DNA of 64,000 nt from Lycorma delicatula (lineage: Eukaryota; Arthropoda; Insecta; Hemiptera; Fulgoridae). The number at the start of each line of letters is the position of its first letter. Positions within the stretch are counted from its first letter, which is position 1. Of the stretch, positions 47,268 through 57,849 are shown piece by piece. A program made the translations under genes and the position numbers. The stretch is from positions 302,578,147 to 302,642,146 of the forward strand of contig NC_134455.1 of NCBI RefSeq assembly GCF_047948215.1, written 5' to 3'. The notes under the pieces were generated by a model. It saw only the letters and a program-made list of their open reading frames with translations, was not told where the DNA came from and made no database searches.

Positions 47268-47690
47268 ATTATCTTCTTTTTGTCAGAGGAAAAACGTCCA
47301 AAGATACCAGGTATGGTGGTATCGCCTGATCGTATGGGGTTCTTACCCACTAAAAACAGCTCTTTCACCATCATTTATACCGGGCAGTGGCCGCTTTTTC
47401 ATTACTTCAGTCTAGGGTGTGTTGTCTTTGTATTAAAGCAACCCTTTTATTTATACCACCTTTCCACCCATCTATGGGTCTGCTAAGCACCCCTCCTCCT
47501 TTTTACTTCTCAGAACCCGTTCGATATTAGCCGATACGGAGTCCCAAGCAATCCTTCAACACTGTCTGGACAATGTTTCCAGGAGAGATTTTCTATCGTC
47601 AAATATAGCACCGTTCGCTTCGGGCACGCAAAAAAACTGTGACATGCTTCATCACTTTTTCTTACTCAGAAATAGTCGATTTATATATTG
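47268..47690 (-). pseudogene. R1-type LINE ORF2 C-terminal remnant
   Basis: On the minus strand, 47471-47640 encodes a C-terminus characteristic of R1-clade ORF2 proteins. CVPEANGAIFDDRKSLLETL corresponds to the CP(R/E)-rich segment with a following LEE-type helix. After one in-frame stop comes AWDSVSANIERVLRSKKEE, matching the usual terminal helix of the WNAVAxFVxxVLRxKxEE type. The reading ends GCLADP and a stop. The downstream section to 47268 (GGTAAGAACCCCATACGATC and neighbours on the minus strand) is probably 3' UTR. GC content is above the flanks. The more N-terminal part, if present at 47700-48060, is too decayed to recognise. Confidence 0.65.
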
Positions 47691-48300
47691 GAAACAGTAG
47701 GATTCACTAGGAATAGTGGAAATAGTGATTTATTTTCAGGAACTAGGGAGTGTTAACTTTCTTCATATGGTGGAGGTATTTGCAGAAGTAACCTTATCCT
47801 GTAAGGAACTAGGTGATGCAAATTTACCTAACCGTATATTCGACTTATCTAAGGTCTCAGGTCTTCAACGAGATGTCTGGTCCGCTTTCGTACTACCGCA
47901 CACAATCACTATTACGACCTATCCATCACTTGCTCCGTGCCTGCTCAACTATCACAACTCTGCTGGTCTGCTGGCTGAACTAACAGATTTCCTACGTTCC
48001 TCAACAAGCATGTATATGGGGATCACCCCAGCCACTACCAACACAATGGATTCTCTATGAAAAAGCAACCCTTAGAATCCATGTAGGTTGTACAGATACC
48101 ATCTGGATGCGGTACCTCCTAACCATCAGAACATTAGCCCATATCTCAGCCTTGTAGAGAAGGATGAAATGTGTCATAGAAAGGATGGATTATCAACATT
48201 TTCCTCCTTTTCGCAACCCTCTGGATATGAGTCCAGAAAATTATTAAATTATTATCTTCTTTTTTTTTATTAAGTTAGACGGGCATCACCTTCTAAGATC
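47691..48300. other. GC-richer segment, possibly upstream part of the LINE remnant
   Basis: Open frames on the plus strand (47716-48060 and 48088-48273) have mixed composition but no recognisable domain. Because the segment continues the elevated GC content of the adjacent minus-strand R1-type remnant, I favour decayed LINE sequence over a gene, without proof. Confidence 0.35.
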
Positions 48301-49560
48301 ATTAGCCCTTGTCACCTTTGTTAAAAATAGAATATAATCATTAGTAGGATCGTCTAATGTAAAGATATGTAGAACTCTTTATATTTTTATATAAACATTA
48401 AAATATACTTAAAATTGAGATATTTAAAAAAATTAGACACATAATGCAAGCAGAGTGTAAAGAGCTCTGACATTTACATAAAACACAAAGATTAAAACAA
48501 AAACATTAAACACTCTTACAAAAAAAGTACACAAAAGACTTTTAGACAATACCATGCAGATAGTGAAACCATATTTACAGGTACAAAAGGCCGTTACGTA
48601 AGGGATTCTAACTGACTTTCGCCGAAGGCCTACTACAAACTAGTTAGTAATCCACTGGCAGGTAGCAACTATAAATTTTTCTTTGCCACGTTCTAAATCA
48701 ACAGCGATATTATTTGTTAATCCGGACACTTTTTGATATTTTCACATATTGTACACTATTCTATAAGATGCTTAATAGTAACTGATTTATCAAATACGTT
48801 GCACATGGTTCTTTCTTCTCCGGTTAACAAGTATGAATTTATCATTCGCATGTGACGAATTTTGAGTTAAGAGGATTTTGACGGATTCATTTCCTTTAGC
48901 GTATTTAAAGAAAAGAGATAGTAGAACGACGTAATAATTATGTGGAATATTGAAAAAAAGATAGAACACTGTTCTAGTTTGCAGGTTTTCGCTTGGCTTC
49001 ATTCTATCCATCATTGATTACTTTCCCTCGGCCGCCATTCTTTTGTAGGATTCTAATTAAAAAACAAATACTGAATAGGCCATTCAGGAATGTAATACGT
49101 TACAGATGAACTCACAACACGATCAAGGAAGTCTCCTGCCTGCAAACTTCAATTTACAAAGCTGAAATAATTTTTCAAATTCTTTCAGAACAACATAAAA
49201 GGCCAATTAACAAGTATGAAATAAAATAAATTTTTAATTTTATTAAAATACCTCTTTATATCAACTGTATTTTGCAGTAGTTGCCATTCATTTTTCTGCT
49301 AAGTTCAATTATTTGCTAGACTGTGATTGATAATTTAATAAACAGTATACGAGTTTGTTTATCGCTACCAAATTAATAAATGATAGTAGTGGAATATACA
49401 AATACTAAAATGAAAAATGGATAAACGAATTTATTCATCCATGGACTTATTTTTTATGTGATTTTAACAAACAAAAGATTATGCTAAATAATTCGAGAGT
49501 AGTTTAATAATTAAAGAGACAAATGGCTGTAGAGTAATTATTTATTCAATAACAATGAAA
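48301..49560. other. AT-rich spacer, nothing recognised
   Basis: No credible gene or repeat pair. A short open frame at 48790-49014 (minus) has no known motif. Confidence 0.45.
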
Positions 49561-49566
49561 CTAACC

Positions 49567-50490
49567 CTACATTTTAAAGTAATCCCCATCTAAATTTAAA
49601 CACTTGTCCCATCTTTCTGTTAGCTTTCTTATTTCAGTAGTAGAAATTGTTCACCTCGATGTCTGAGCCGTTCTTGTACCGTATTTTTAATCTGCTCATT
49701 GTTACTGAATTTGGCATCACGTAAAAATTTTTTAAGAAGACCAAACAAAAACTGTTGATGCGAGATCGGGACTGTAAGATGAATATGGCAACACCTCCCT
49801 ACCAAACATTTTAAAACCGTCCTGTTTGTTTTGAGTGATGTATGGGCGGGCGTTATCTTGCAGAAGAAATAGGCCTTTTGAGAGAGAACCAGGACGTTTC
49901 CTCCTTATTGTCACTTTATTTTCTGTCATGTGATAATACTATTCGCTGCTGATTTTTCTTCCAAACAATCGCAATAGATTGAGCTTTTATAGTCTCAAAA
50001 CACCGATGTAATCAGTTTATCAGCTGACGCAAAGGTTTTGAATTTTTTTCTGGTGGATGTAGTCGGATTTTTCTATCCCATACTATAACGTTTGGATCCT
50101 GCTCAAAATGGTGAATCCGACATCATGACAAAAGTTATTATGCGATCTAGAAAAGTATTATATTTTGCTGAAAACCTTTATTTAAGTTCAGCAAAAAACA
50201 CGAATTCCTTTATCTTTGTGATTTTGAATCAACTGTCTTGGAATCCACTTTTAACAATCTTTGCGGTAATTCAGTTTATCATGGGTAATGTAATGGACAG
50301 TAACGATACTTACACTAGAAATTTCAGTAAATTCTCAAATTTTTATGTATTTTTAGTTGCGAATAAGACCATTAATGTGATTTCACAAAGCGTCAGTCAA
50401 AACTTCTACTGGTTTTTTCTTCGATCAAAATCAGTGACACTTGTTCTGCCCGAACTGTTCCATCAAACTAATCGATAAAAATTTGCTCGG
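49567..50490 (-). pseudogene. Mariner-type transposase pseudogene, heavily decayed
   Basis: The C-terminus reads KLTERWDKCLNLDGDYFKM and stops at 49567-49569, a nearly perfect match to the usual ending of SETMAR-like mariner transposases. Upstream is EQIKNTVQERLRHRGEQF. The second catalytic site is intact as LFLLQDNARPYITQN, followed by YSPDLAS, but the third aspartate position reads TVFVW and is lost. Further upstream are TRKKFKTFASADKLITSVF with tryptophan changed to a stop, and SDSPF-stop-AGSKRYSMG in place of the DETWVHHF region. Fragments of the first third are recognisable to about 50480 only loosely (FSAKYYTFLDRIIT). At least two frameshifts and five stops break it. No terminal repeats could be assigned. 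It represents a third, older mariner insertion in the window. Confidence 0.85.
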
Positions 50491-50744
50491 TAAATACACT
50501 TTTTACAATACTATTTTAACATCCCGAAGTAAACTTCGGGTGGATTCACAACTTCAGAGAATAAACATCTTATCGCAGCCAGCTGTTCTTTCACAATACA
50601 CGTTTTAAGCAGAACCAACATTATGAAATAAAGTATAGAGATTAAAAGAGTGGAAATTCGTTTAATACAGCTGATATTTTCTACGTAAGGATTGCCAACT
50701 TGAAAGTCAGATGGTTACAGTTTAGTCTACTAAATAGTTTTATT
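50491..50744. other. Spacer
   Basis: The only structure noted is CCCGAAG, TAAA, CTTCGGG near 50524, a 7-bp hairpin. It may lie within the 5' untranslated part of the decayed mariner. Confidence 0.35.
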
Positions 50745-50893
50745 ACACGACTGCCCACAAGAGATAAATATTAAAAATTAAAGACACGACTGTCAAAAAA
50801 ACCATTGCAAACAAACATTGCTCTTTAAGATAGAAAACTGCTAATACAGAATAGTTAAAGAGCATTCTGGTGACAATTTTGTATATAGTATAA

Positions 50894-50900
<7 letters not shown>
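50745..50900 (+). repeat. Dispersed repeat B, copy 2
   Basis: AGAGATAAATATTAAAAA, GACTGTCAAAAAAACCATTG, CAAACATTGCTCTTTAAGA and GGTGACAATTTTGTATATAG match copy 1 (24270-24435) and, inverted, copy 3 (52590-52700). It runs directly into a long TA microsatellite. Confidence 0.7.

Positions 50901-50954
<54 letters not shown>
50897..50954. repeat. (TA)n microsatellite
   Basis: A TA dinucleotide run of about 29 units. The isoleucine/tyrosine repeat peptide on the minus strand is its translation. Confidence 0.96.
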
Positions 50955-50958
<4 letters not shown>

Positions 50959-51493
50959 CTGTAGGACTATTTTTCAAGAGGCGGTCCTTGTTATTTCTGG
51001 TATTGACCCCATTGATATCCTTGCCACTGTGCGCCAACTATGTTATGATGCTAAGAAGGTCAACTTACCTCTGAGCGCATAAAAGGAACAGACGATCATT
51101 TCAATTTATGTCAGGACAGATGGACTGAATCGCCCGATGGCCGTTAAACGCATGAAATATTTCCTGATGTGAAAAGTATGCAGGTAGTTAGGTGAATTTC
51201 CCCTATTGGCACATTACACAGTTTCTTTCTGGACATGTGTTTTACGAGATAGGTTGACCAAATTTGGTTTGATTAATTCAAAATTGTGTCCAAAGTGTAG
51301 GGCCACTGACGATGTGCGCCATATCTTATATCTCTACCCCAGGTACGAACTTGAACGAGCCAAAGTAGCTTGAGAGCTTGCGAGGATCAATTGGGTTTAT
51401 GATCTGCAAATTAATTGGAAAACCGAAAGCGAATGGAACGTAGTTGCTTGCTTCCTTAGATTCAGCGCTGTGGAGAATGGTTGACGGGATGCT
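50955..51493 (+). pseudogene. R1/I-type LINE ORF2 C-terminal remnant
   Basis: Right after the microsatellite, RTIFQEAVLVISGIDPIDIL and ATVRQLCYDAKKVNL match the post-reverse-transcriptase region of R1-type elements (EAVxVIAGxxPIDLLA). A shifted frame gives QDRWTESPDGR, stop, THEIFPDVKSM and ISPIGTLHSFFLDMCFTR. Another shift gives DRLTKFGLINSKLCPKCRAT and DDVRHILYLYPRYELERAK, the zinc-knuckle-like CPxC...H...C region with the last cysteine replaced by tyrosine (LYLYPRY for the usual LxxCPRY). It ends WNVVACFLRFSAVENG with a stop near 51484. Two or more frameshifts and four stops inactivate it. The 5' half (endonuclease, reverse transcriptase) is absent. Confidence 0.85.
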
Positions 51494-52200
51494 TTTATAA
51501 ATGTATAGATAGAACAGCAATCCGGATGGCTAGTGGTCCGTCTGGATACTTCACCATGATAGAGCATGATGGAGCTGTGGTGTGGGAGGGGTAGGCATTA
51601 ACCTCAGTCCCGAAACCGGACCTGACCAGAGAGAAATAGGGTATGTTTTCATTTGAGGCTTACTAAATTTGCGAATATATTTCTTGATTTTTACGTAAAT
51701 CAAGAGGACTTTGAGTAAATTAAATTGTAGGACAAAATTGTCGTTATTGCGATCAACACTTATTTTGTTGATATGAGGATAATATTTTTGGTGTTTAAAG
51801 ACTCAATCAAGTAATGATCTGAGTGCATAATCTAATTGAATTTAGAAGAGTTTTATGTGAAATCTTAGACGTTACAGGAAGATGCGGGGATTGTGCTCCG
51901 CCAATCGATTAATTTGATAGATGAGGATTGTAAGTTATGATAGATGGTCGTGGTGGGGAAGAGACCATACAAAGGTGATAGTAAGTTGTGTAAATACACT
52001 GAATGAAAGGCCTGCCGAGGCATTTGCATCGCTGGCATTCTGACAGAAGTTAAACTGATGACTGTGTTGAGTTACGAAGTTTAGAGGGTCTGAAAGACAA
52101 CCTCCGGTAAAGTCCATCAGAGCTAAGTACGGAGGGGGGTGGTGTGGTGACCGGTATCTTCTTCCCGGCGATGTCTTAATCTACAGAGGTCAGGATGTAT
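51494..52200 (+). other. Probable 3' UTR of the R1/I-type LINE
   Basis: The sequence keeps higher GC content than typical spacer, with phrases such as CTCAGTCCCGAAACCGGACC and GGTGACCGGTATCTTCTTCC, up to a T-rich stretch at 52205-52216. Assignment as the LINE's 3' UTR rests on continuity and composition only. Confidence 0.4.
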
Positions 52201-52239
52201 ATAATTTTTTTTTTTTCAAATCTTTTAAATTTATTTAAA

Positions 52240-52257
52240 TATATATATATATATATA
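52240..52257. repeat. Short (TA)n tract
   Basis: Nine TA units adjoining the inverted repeat to the right. Confidence 0.85.
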
Positions 52258-52283
52258 GAACCTACGACACTGTTTCTAACATA

Positions 52284-52536
52284 AGAATTCTAACACGAGG
52301 TCATATATCTAGATCAGTTTAGCAGTTGATCTTCTACGGTAGAATGGAACAAACATACATACACCCTAAATACATTACAATCCTTTTGGGGCAGTCGTGT
52401 AAAAAAGGACTGCAATGTATTTAGAGTGCATATATGTACGTGCGTACTTACGTACGTCCGTCGGTGTGTTTGTTTCACGTAGCAACTCAACGGCTGAACC
52501 AGTGTAGATGTATGACCTCGCGTTGGAATCCTTCCA
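52284..52536. mobile_element. Inverted-repeat element with arms of 100-135 bp
   Basis: The left arm 52284-52386 (CACGAGGTCATATATCTAGA, CAGTTTAGCAGTTGATC, GAACAAACATACATACACCC, TAAATACATTACAATCCTTT) is matched by the reverse complement of the right arm 52401-52536 (GCGAGGTCATACATCTACAC, GGTTCAGCCGTTGAGTTGC, TAAATACATTGCAGTCCTTT). The arms are separated by about 14 bases. The right arm is longer because of a run of TACGTACG-type repeats. The right-arm sequence also occurs, separately, at 25970-26078. No coding capacity. This is probably two inverted copies of one short repeat or a foldback element. Confidence 0.8.
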
Positions 52537-52589
52537 TTACCGAGAGTATCAGGATACATAAATATTTGTTTAAATAAATTTAAAAAACT

Positions 52590-52700
52590 TGAACAATATT
52601 ATACTACATACAAACGCTCTTTAATTGTCCTACATTAAAGAGCAACGTTTGTCAGCAATATTTTTTTTGGCAGTGTTTTTAATATTTATCTCTTGTTATG
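52590..52700 (-). repeat. Dispersed repeat B, copy 3
   Basis: Reverse complement of the other copies: ACTGCCAAAAAAAATATTGC, AACGTTGCTCTTTAATGTAG and AGAGATAAATATTAAAAAC are readable on the minus strand. It follows the inverted-repeat element directly. Confidence 0.65.
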
Positions 52701-53270
52701 CTATATTATTTATCTGTTCAATTATTAAATTAATCTAGTATTAATTTTTTTCACTTATCAAATTAAAAATACTTTAATCTCAAAAGTTCCTGTCAATTAA
52801 TTTTCAAAGTGCACGAGCTGAACAGTCCTATAGCAAGTAAATTAATAGTAATTCTAATATTAGGAAGTTATACAAAAGTACACAAGGTTGACGAGCGATA
52901 TTTAGACTTATTCAGTATATTATTTATACGAATATTATAGTGAAAGACCCTTAAATTATCGCTAAGATTGCTTACCATAAAACTACTATTGTCAGTATCG
53001 AGCAGATATTTTCTTTTCCATGAAGGTACTAAATTTTCTGATGAAAATAATTATCACTAACTTTCCTATCAGAATGTAAAAATACAAATTTAGTGTACGC
53101 TCGTATTCAATTATAAAAATTATGACTACACTAATTATATATTCGTGTATGATAAAGTAAGATAATTTTCATTCATTCATAAACATTAGAATGGCGAATG
53201 AATATTATTTTTATATTATAAATTTAAATGAATAAATAAATATAAAAAATCAATGAAAGCTCTCAGCATA
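52701..53270. other. AT-rich spacer, nothing recognised
   Basis: No gene or repeat family was identified. Confidence 0.45.

Positions 53271-53328
<58 letters not shown>
53271..53328. repeat. Compound (CA)n(TA)n microsatellite
   Basis: About 13 CA units run directly into about 16 TA units. The valine/cysteine and tyrosine/isoleucine repeats in the minus-strand frame at 53216-53539 are its translation. Confidence 0.95.
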
Positions 53329-53335
<7 letters not shown>

Positions 53336-53344
53336 AAAGTTACG

Positions 53345-53425
53345 TAATATCGTATTTGGCTGTAAGAGATAGTGCTTCCATTCCAGGTTTGATTCCCAGT
53401 ACAGGGTGATGAATATTTTATCAGC
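53345..53425 (+). mobile_element. Possible tRNA-like SINE head remnant
   Basis: TTGGCTGTAAGAGATAGTGC is followed by CCAGGTTTGATTCCCAG, close to an RNA polymerase III B box (GGTTTGATTCC). No clear A box, tail or target duplication was found, and it is not a complete tRNA. Confidence 0.3.
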
Positions 53426-54880
53426 CAATTTTCCTCCTCTTTTTTCTTTTTTCATTTTCATTGAAAACTGTGTAGATGTATAATTATTTAAAAAGTAAAA
53501 AAAAAACAAAACACAAAATTGTATGAAATATAATACCAATATATTTTAACAGTTTATTGTTGGCAAAACGAGGTAATGAACGAATTAAATTATGATTCAA
53601 ACCGCAAATACAGACAAGATGCACGTTACGTTGCAAGTGGAAAGTCTCTGGCGTATAATTTTAAATATCTTTAACTTATTTATTGTTATTTATGGAAGAA
53701 ATAAACAAATAATTTAAAAAATATCATAAATAAAATGTCTAAAGACAAAAAATTGCAATGGAAAAGTTAACCTATCTTACTCAAGTAGACTAAATTAATC
53801 TGCCAATATTTGTTTGCAAACCGCATTGGAATATTGTAGAATTTATAATTTTATTTATTTTAATTTTTTTATTAACATGTTTTATTTTTATTTGTTCTAT
53901 CTGTGACGAAATTATTTGATTTTAAGTCCGTCATCCATACAAACATTCTATCTAGAAGTTTTTTATGAACATCTTTTACCCGCTCCATCTTGAAAACTAT
54001 TCATTTGAAATTTATTATATCATCTATTTTTATCAGTTTAACACATTTCATGAGCCTTTATTTATTTAAATAGGAAAACATTTTTTTTTTAGAAACTGTT
54101 CACAAAAAATTTACTTGAAATCGAAAACTACTGTAGCAGATGACCATTTCAATCATTATCAATAGACCCTAAGGAAAAAATATGTAAAAGAAAATGTGAT
54201 AATTGAAGAAGAAGTACGTTTACAATTGACAAATAAAAATACCTTATAAAACACTACAAAGAGAGTATATTTAACAATATTTTTAGGGGAAAAAAATACA
54301 AATTCCGTTTTACGAAATCCCAATAAAAAGCACGCGAATTTAGTTAAAAACTATCTAACCTATTGTAACCTCCAATCCACTATCTAAAACACTTCTCGTT
54401 TACAATCGGGTAGGTAAAAATTTATCTCAAGAAAGATGAAGTTAGAAAAACTAATCAAAGGAATATCCTTCTCCCCTGAACAAAATTTTAGGAAAGATAT
54501 AACCATTAAATATTTTTATAACTCAAAACTTTCACAAAATGAAATTTTATTAAATTTATTTAAAATTTAAACAATATATCTGATAATGGTTCTCTGTTGT
54601 TTTACAATGAATTTTCTGAATCATACTAAAATAAGTTTCTAATTTAATTCTTGTATCTAATTCTTGTTTATTACGTACATTTTTTTTTCAAAACTATCTT
54701 TATAATAAACTAATTATGTGACCTAAACTATTTTTAGACATTGATCTATAGCCAATTTCTTTAGTCTTATTAAATTAATTAAATATATATTTATTCTGGT
54801 TTCTATATTTTCTTTTCTTATTTGCTTTACGAATTTCAACTGCAATTATTTTACTTTACAAATTAATTTATACCTTCTTT
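53426..54880. other. AT-rich spacer, nothing recognised
   Basis: No gene, repeat pair or RNA feature was identified. Confidence 0.5.
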
Positions 54881-54885
54881 ATTTA

Positions 54886-55070
54886 TTTATTTATTGTTTC
54901 TGCGGTAACTACTTAACTAAACTCAATTAAACCTACCCTATCGGTTTTTAATAAATTTTTTACCATGGGGGAAAATGCCAAACCTGACCAGGACTCGAAC
55001 TTAGATTCTTTCGGATGAAAGGTAGTAACTCCGATCAGACGGTTAATTACCTAAACCACTCTATTCTTTT
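54886..55070 (-). mobile_element. SINE family 2, old copy
   Basis: On the minus strand TTTCATCCGAAAGAATCTAA, GTTCGAGTCCTGGTCAGG and TTTGGCATTTTCCCC align with TTTCATCCGGAGATCCCAGG, GTTCGAATCCCGGTTAGG and CATGGCATTTTCACA of the full copy at 36736-36914. The 3' side has GTAGTTACCGCAGAAACAAT, related to the family tail. It is more diverged than the other copy and no target duplication is visible. Confidence 0.7.
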
Positions 55071-56575
55071 CCTTTTTGACTTTTCTAATGTTATGTTTCA
55101 GTATAAGGAGGGTTTTCTTCAAAGAAATCTATTTAAAACTTTCTACTGTATCCAAAGTTTTAATTTATTTTTTTCTTACTTATATAAACACTCTTTTTAT
55201 CTTTATTTAGGTGACCTTATTTCGTCCGTTATTTCTAATCTTTCGTATCCTTAATACCATCTTTTTTCTATCTATATTATAGTGCATTGAACGTTAGACC
55301 CTATTACAAAAAAAAAACTGCAGAAAATTAGAAATTTATTCAAACATTATTCAAGAATATTGTCAGTTATTGGAGAAAAAAATTTTCAGTTAAGAGCGTA
55401 AAAATAAAAAAAAGACATGAATTGAGAAAAACCATGAAAAAATATGACAGATTTAATTAAATGGAAGAAAGAAGTTTATTATCATATTATGCTTACACGT
55501 TTGAAGATACTGACAAGTATTATGAAATAAATTCATTTTATGAGAGCTGTATGTGTATAAAAAAAAGCATTACAATACGTTGATATTATATTATTAAACA
55601 TTGTAGATGTTTATCTCAACGGGAGCACGACACGTTTTATTTTCTTACTCCTAAAATCAATACGAGTATAGCTACGGGATGTATTTCACCCACATATTGC
55701 TCAACGACTGTATTATGATTTTCTCTTAACTCCTTGTACAAATTATTTTAGTCTATTACATTTTGAAGGCGAGTTCGTTATAATACTTTTAGACTATGCA
55801 GTGTAACCTTTGGAGTCTATTAAAAAATTACCCGTTATTATATTTAATATGGAAACGTAGAAATTAAATTAATCCTAATTCAAAGCCCTAATCTAGTTAT
55901 TTAATAATGACAACAAAGGAATGAATTAAGGGATCTTTTCATTACCAAAGTAAATGAGGTAAAACTGTCGGCTGGCTTAGTCGGGACGGGTGAGTGGGGT
56001 TGCTGTACTACCTTCTAACCAGATGACATCATTCGATTACTAATAACATGACACATTTATATTGAAAATGCAAACACAACAGACTAGTACAATACAATGA
56101 CTGGATACTAGACACAGCAGTGGGCAATCTTTCAGCTCACGTATTATAGCTACAGCCTATTACGAACATTTTGCCTGACGATAATAAAAAACAGAAAAAG
56201 AAAAAATCAATCATAGAGAAAAAACAAGTGATTGGATGAAAATGGAAATTTTTTTGGTTACGGAAATTTTTTTACCACTCAGTTAACGTAAATAAGTGAC
56301 CTCACATTGCGTGTACTATACAGAATTAAATGTTTTGTTTAGCATAAAATATTATTAAATGGGTCAGGATATCCTGAAGAGTTATGCCACATGACCGTGA
56401 TGAGATCATTCTTAGCAACTGTCATGAGATATTTTTCTCCATTTCAGAGAAGTCTAAAACTTTTCAGTAATCTTTGTAGATATGCTATAACCTCTGAAAG
56501 AAAAATTCAAAGCAAGTTTTTAGTAGAATAGACTAAAACCTTGCGTATCACGTTCGGTCATCTAATATGTTTCTA
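55071..56575. other. Spacer, nothing recognised
   Basis: A GC-richer stretch at 55970-56170 has no recognisable coding or repeat content. The rest is AT-rich. Confidence 0.4.
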
Positions 56576-56580
56576 TCGGT

Positions 56581-56813
56581 CGAAGTAAAGGTGCTTTTTC
56601 GAAATCCGACAGCTACTTTTTTTTTCCAAATCAGTGGGTATTTGGAATCGACGAGTAGAAATCCGATATATATTAGTGAGAAAAGCGAGCGTAGGTTAAA
56701 TTTGGTTACATTATATTTATAATTTCTCTGCAAATACCTCCAAATACCCACTGATTAGGAAGAAAAATTGAAAAAAAGTGGGTGACTGTCGGATTCCGGA
56801 AGAGAACCGAAGT
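56581..56813. mobile_element. MITE-like foldback element with arms of about 70 bp
   Basis: The left arm 56581-56647 (AATCCGACAGCTACTTTTTT, CCAAATCAGTGGGTATTTGG) pairs with the right arm 56739-56813, whose reverse complement reads ACTTCGGTTCTCTTCCGGAA, TCCGACAGTCACCCACTTTT and CTAATCAGTGGGTATTTGGA. The arms are imperfect with short indels. The central 90 bases are AT-rich and non-coding. Length, foldback form and lack of coding capacity suit a non-autonomous DNA transposon. Confidence 0.8.
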
Positions 56814-57139
56814 AAATTATAAATCCTTGCGATTTTACCAATAATTTGCGACAAAATTTGAAAATATCATTTGGTGAAAAGCACTAAAAAATACTTATTT
56901 TTCCTCTAAAGAACAAAAAAGTGGACAAAAATTGCTAAGCTATATTTCTTTGTTTAAAATACTTAGTTTATTAGAATAAAAAGAAACGCAATTACTCTAA
57001 CACCCTCGATTTACCTTGAACTCTTTATTACAAACTGTTACTTAAATCGCTGGTATGTATTTTTCCAAATCTAAAATATTATTTGCTGTTTGCACTCTTA
57101 ACGGGTGTTAGATTTAATGACTAGAAGTAATAGAATATC

Positions 57140-57700
57140 TATAAATATAAAATAACATGTCCTGACTGACTGATTCATCAACACCCAGCAAAAACTAAAA
57201 AACTACTAAGATAAATTCATGAAAATTTGTATACATGTTCTTCTTGCGGCGTAAATGTACAATAAGAAAGGGTATTTTGAAATTTCGAGTTCAAAGAGTT
57301 AAAATTAAGTAACAATAAAACTTATGATTTTTTTTTAATTTCTCATTAACAAATGAAGATATCAACTCGATTATTTTAGTGTAATCGTCATGTTAATATT
57401 TAAAAACTAACTTCTTTTTTTTTTTTTTAAATTCCAAATTAAAGGTTAAAATGGATTTTGGAAGTTTTTTAAAACCAGGCTATTTTCTTTGAATTTCTCG
57501 GTAAAAAAATGAGGATATCAACATAACTTATAGTGTGTGTAATTTTCATATAAACATATAAAACCAACTTCCAGATTTTTCGAAATTTAACCTTGAAAGG
57601 GGCGAAGAAAAGTAAAAACACTTCAACAATGCTCGCACATTTTTCCCATTTCCGACGACTATACTAAACTAGATATCCACTAGATTGGAACTTGCAAATA
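57140..57700 (+). repeat. Possible widespread insect non-autonomous repeat
   Basis: GTCCTGACTGACTGATTCAT and CAACACCCAGCAAAAAC, followed by A/T-rich blocks each starting with a phrase like GAAATTTCGAGTTCAAAG or GAAATTTAACCTTGAAAGG, resemble an abundant arthropod repeat with a TGACTGACTGA...CATCAACGCCCAG start. Internal blocks recur about every 120-170 bases. There is only one copy here. Confidence 0.4.
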
Positions 57701-57712
57701 CTCTTCAGATAA

Positions 57713-57847
57713 ATATTTTCGGTTGTTTTTTATTTCAATTTTTTAAAGGATTGCAACGGTGAACGGCCCGGCGGCAAGGAACACAGCCACTCTTACCGTA
57801 TGTACGACGCGACTGGCTGCATCTGCCTCCGGTTGTTACTTGCCTAA
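57713..57847 (+). other. Candidate 3'-terminal exon or decayed coding fragment
   Basis: A frame open from 57713 includes a GC-rich stretch that begins immediately after a long T-rich tract ending in AAG (57748). From 57749 it reads DCNGERPGGKEHSHSYRMYD and then ATGCICLRLLLA, with a stop at 57845-57847 overlapping an AATAAA (57846-57851). The cysteine pattern, balanced composition and position between a splice-acceptor-like tract and a polyadenylation-like signal look more protein-like than the surrounding frames, but I recognise no family and the acceptor is not the preferred CAG. A different frame through the same DNA also stays open, which weakens the case. Confidence 0.25.
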
Positions 57848-57849
57848 TA

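Noticed and set aside
47716..48060. 114-codon plus-strand frame considered as a gene
   Set aside because: No recognisable domain, no supporting splice signals found, and it adjoins a minus-strand LINE remnant of similar composition; listed only as unassigned sequence.
50092..50478. 128-codon plus-strand open frame
   Set aside because: It is antisense to the decayed mariner transposase, whose minus-strand reading gives recognisable motifs; the plus-strand peptide has none.
53216..53539. 107-codon minus-strand frame with VC and IY repeats
   Set aside because: It is the translation of the compound (CA)n(TA)n microsatellite plus AT-rich flanks.
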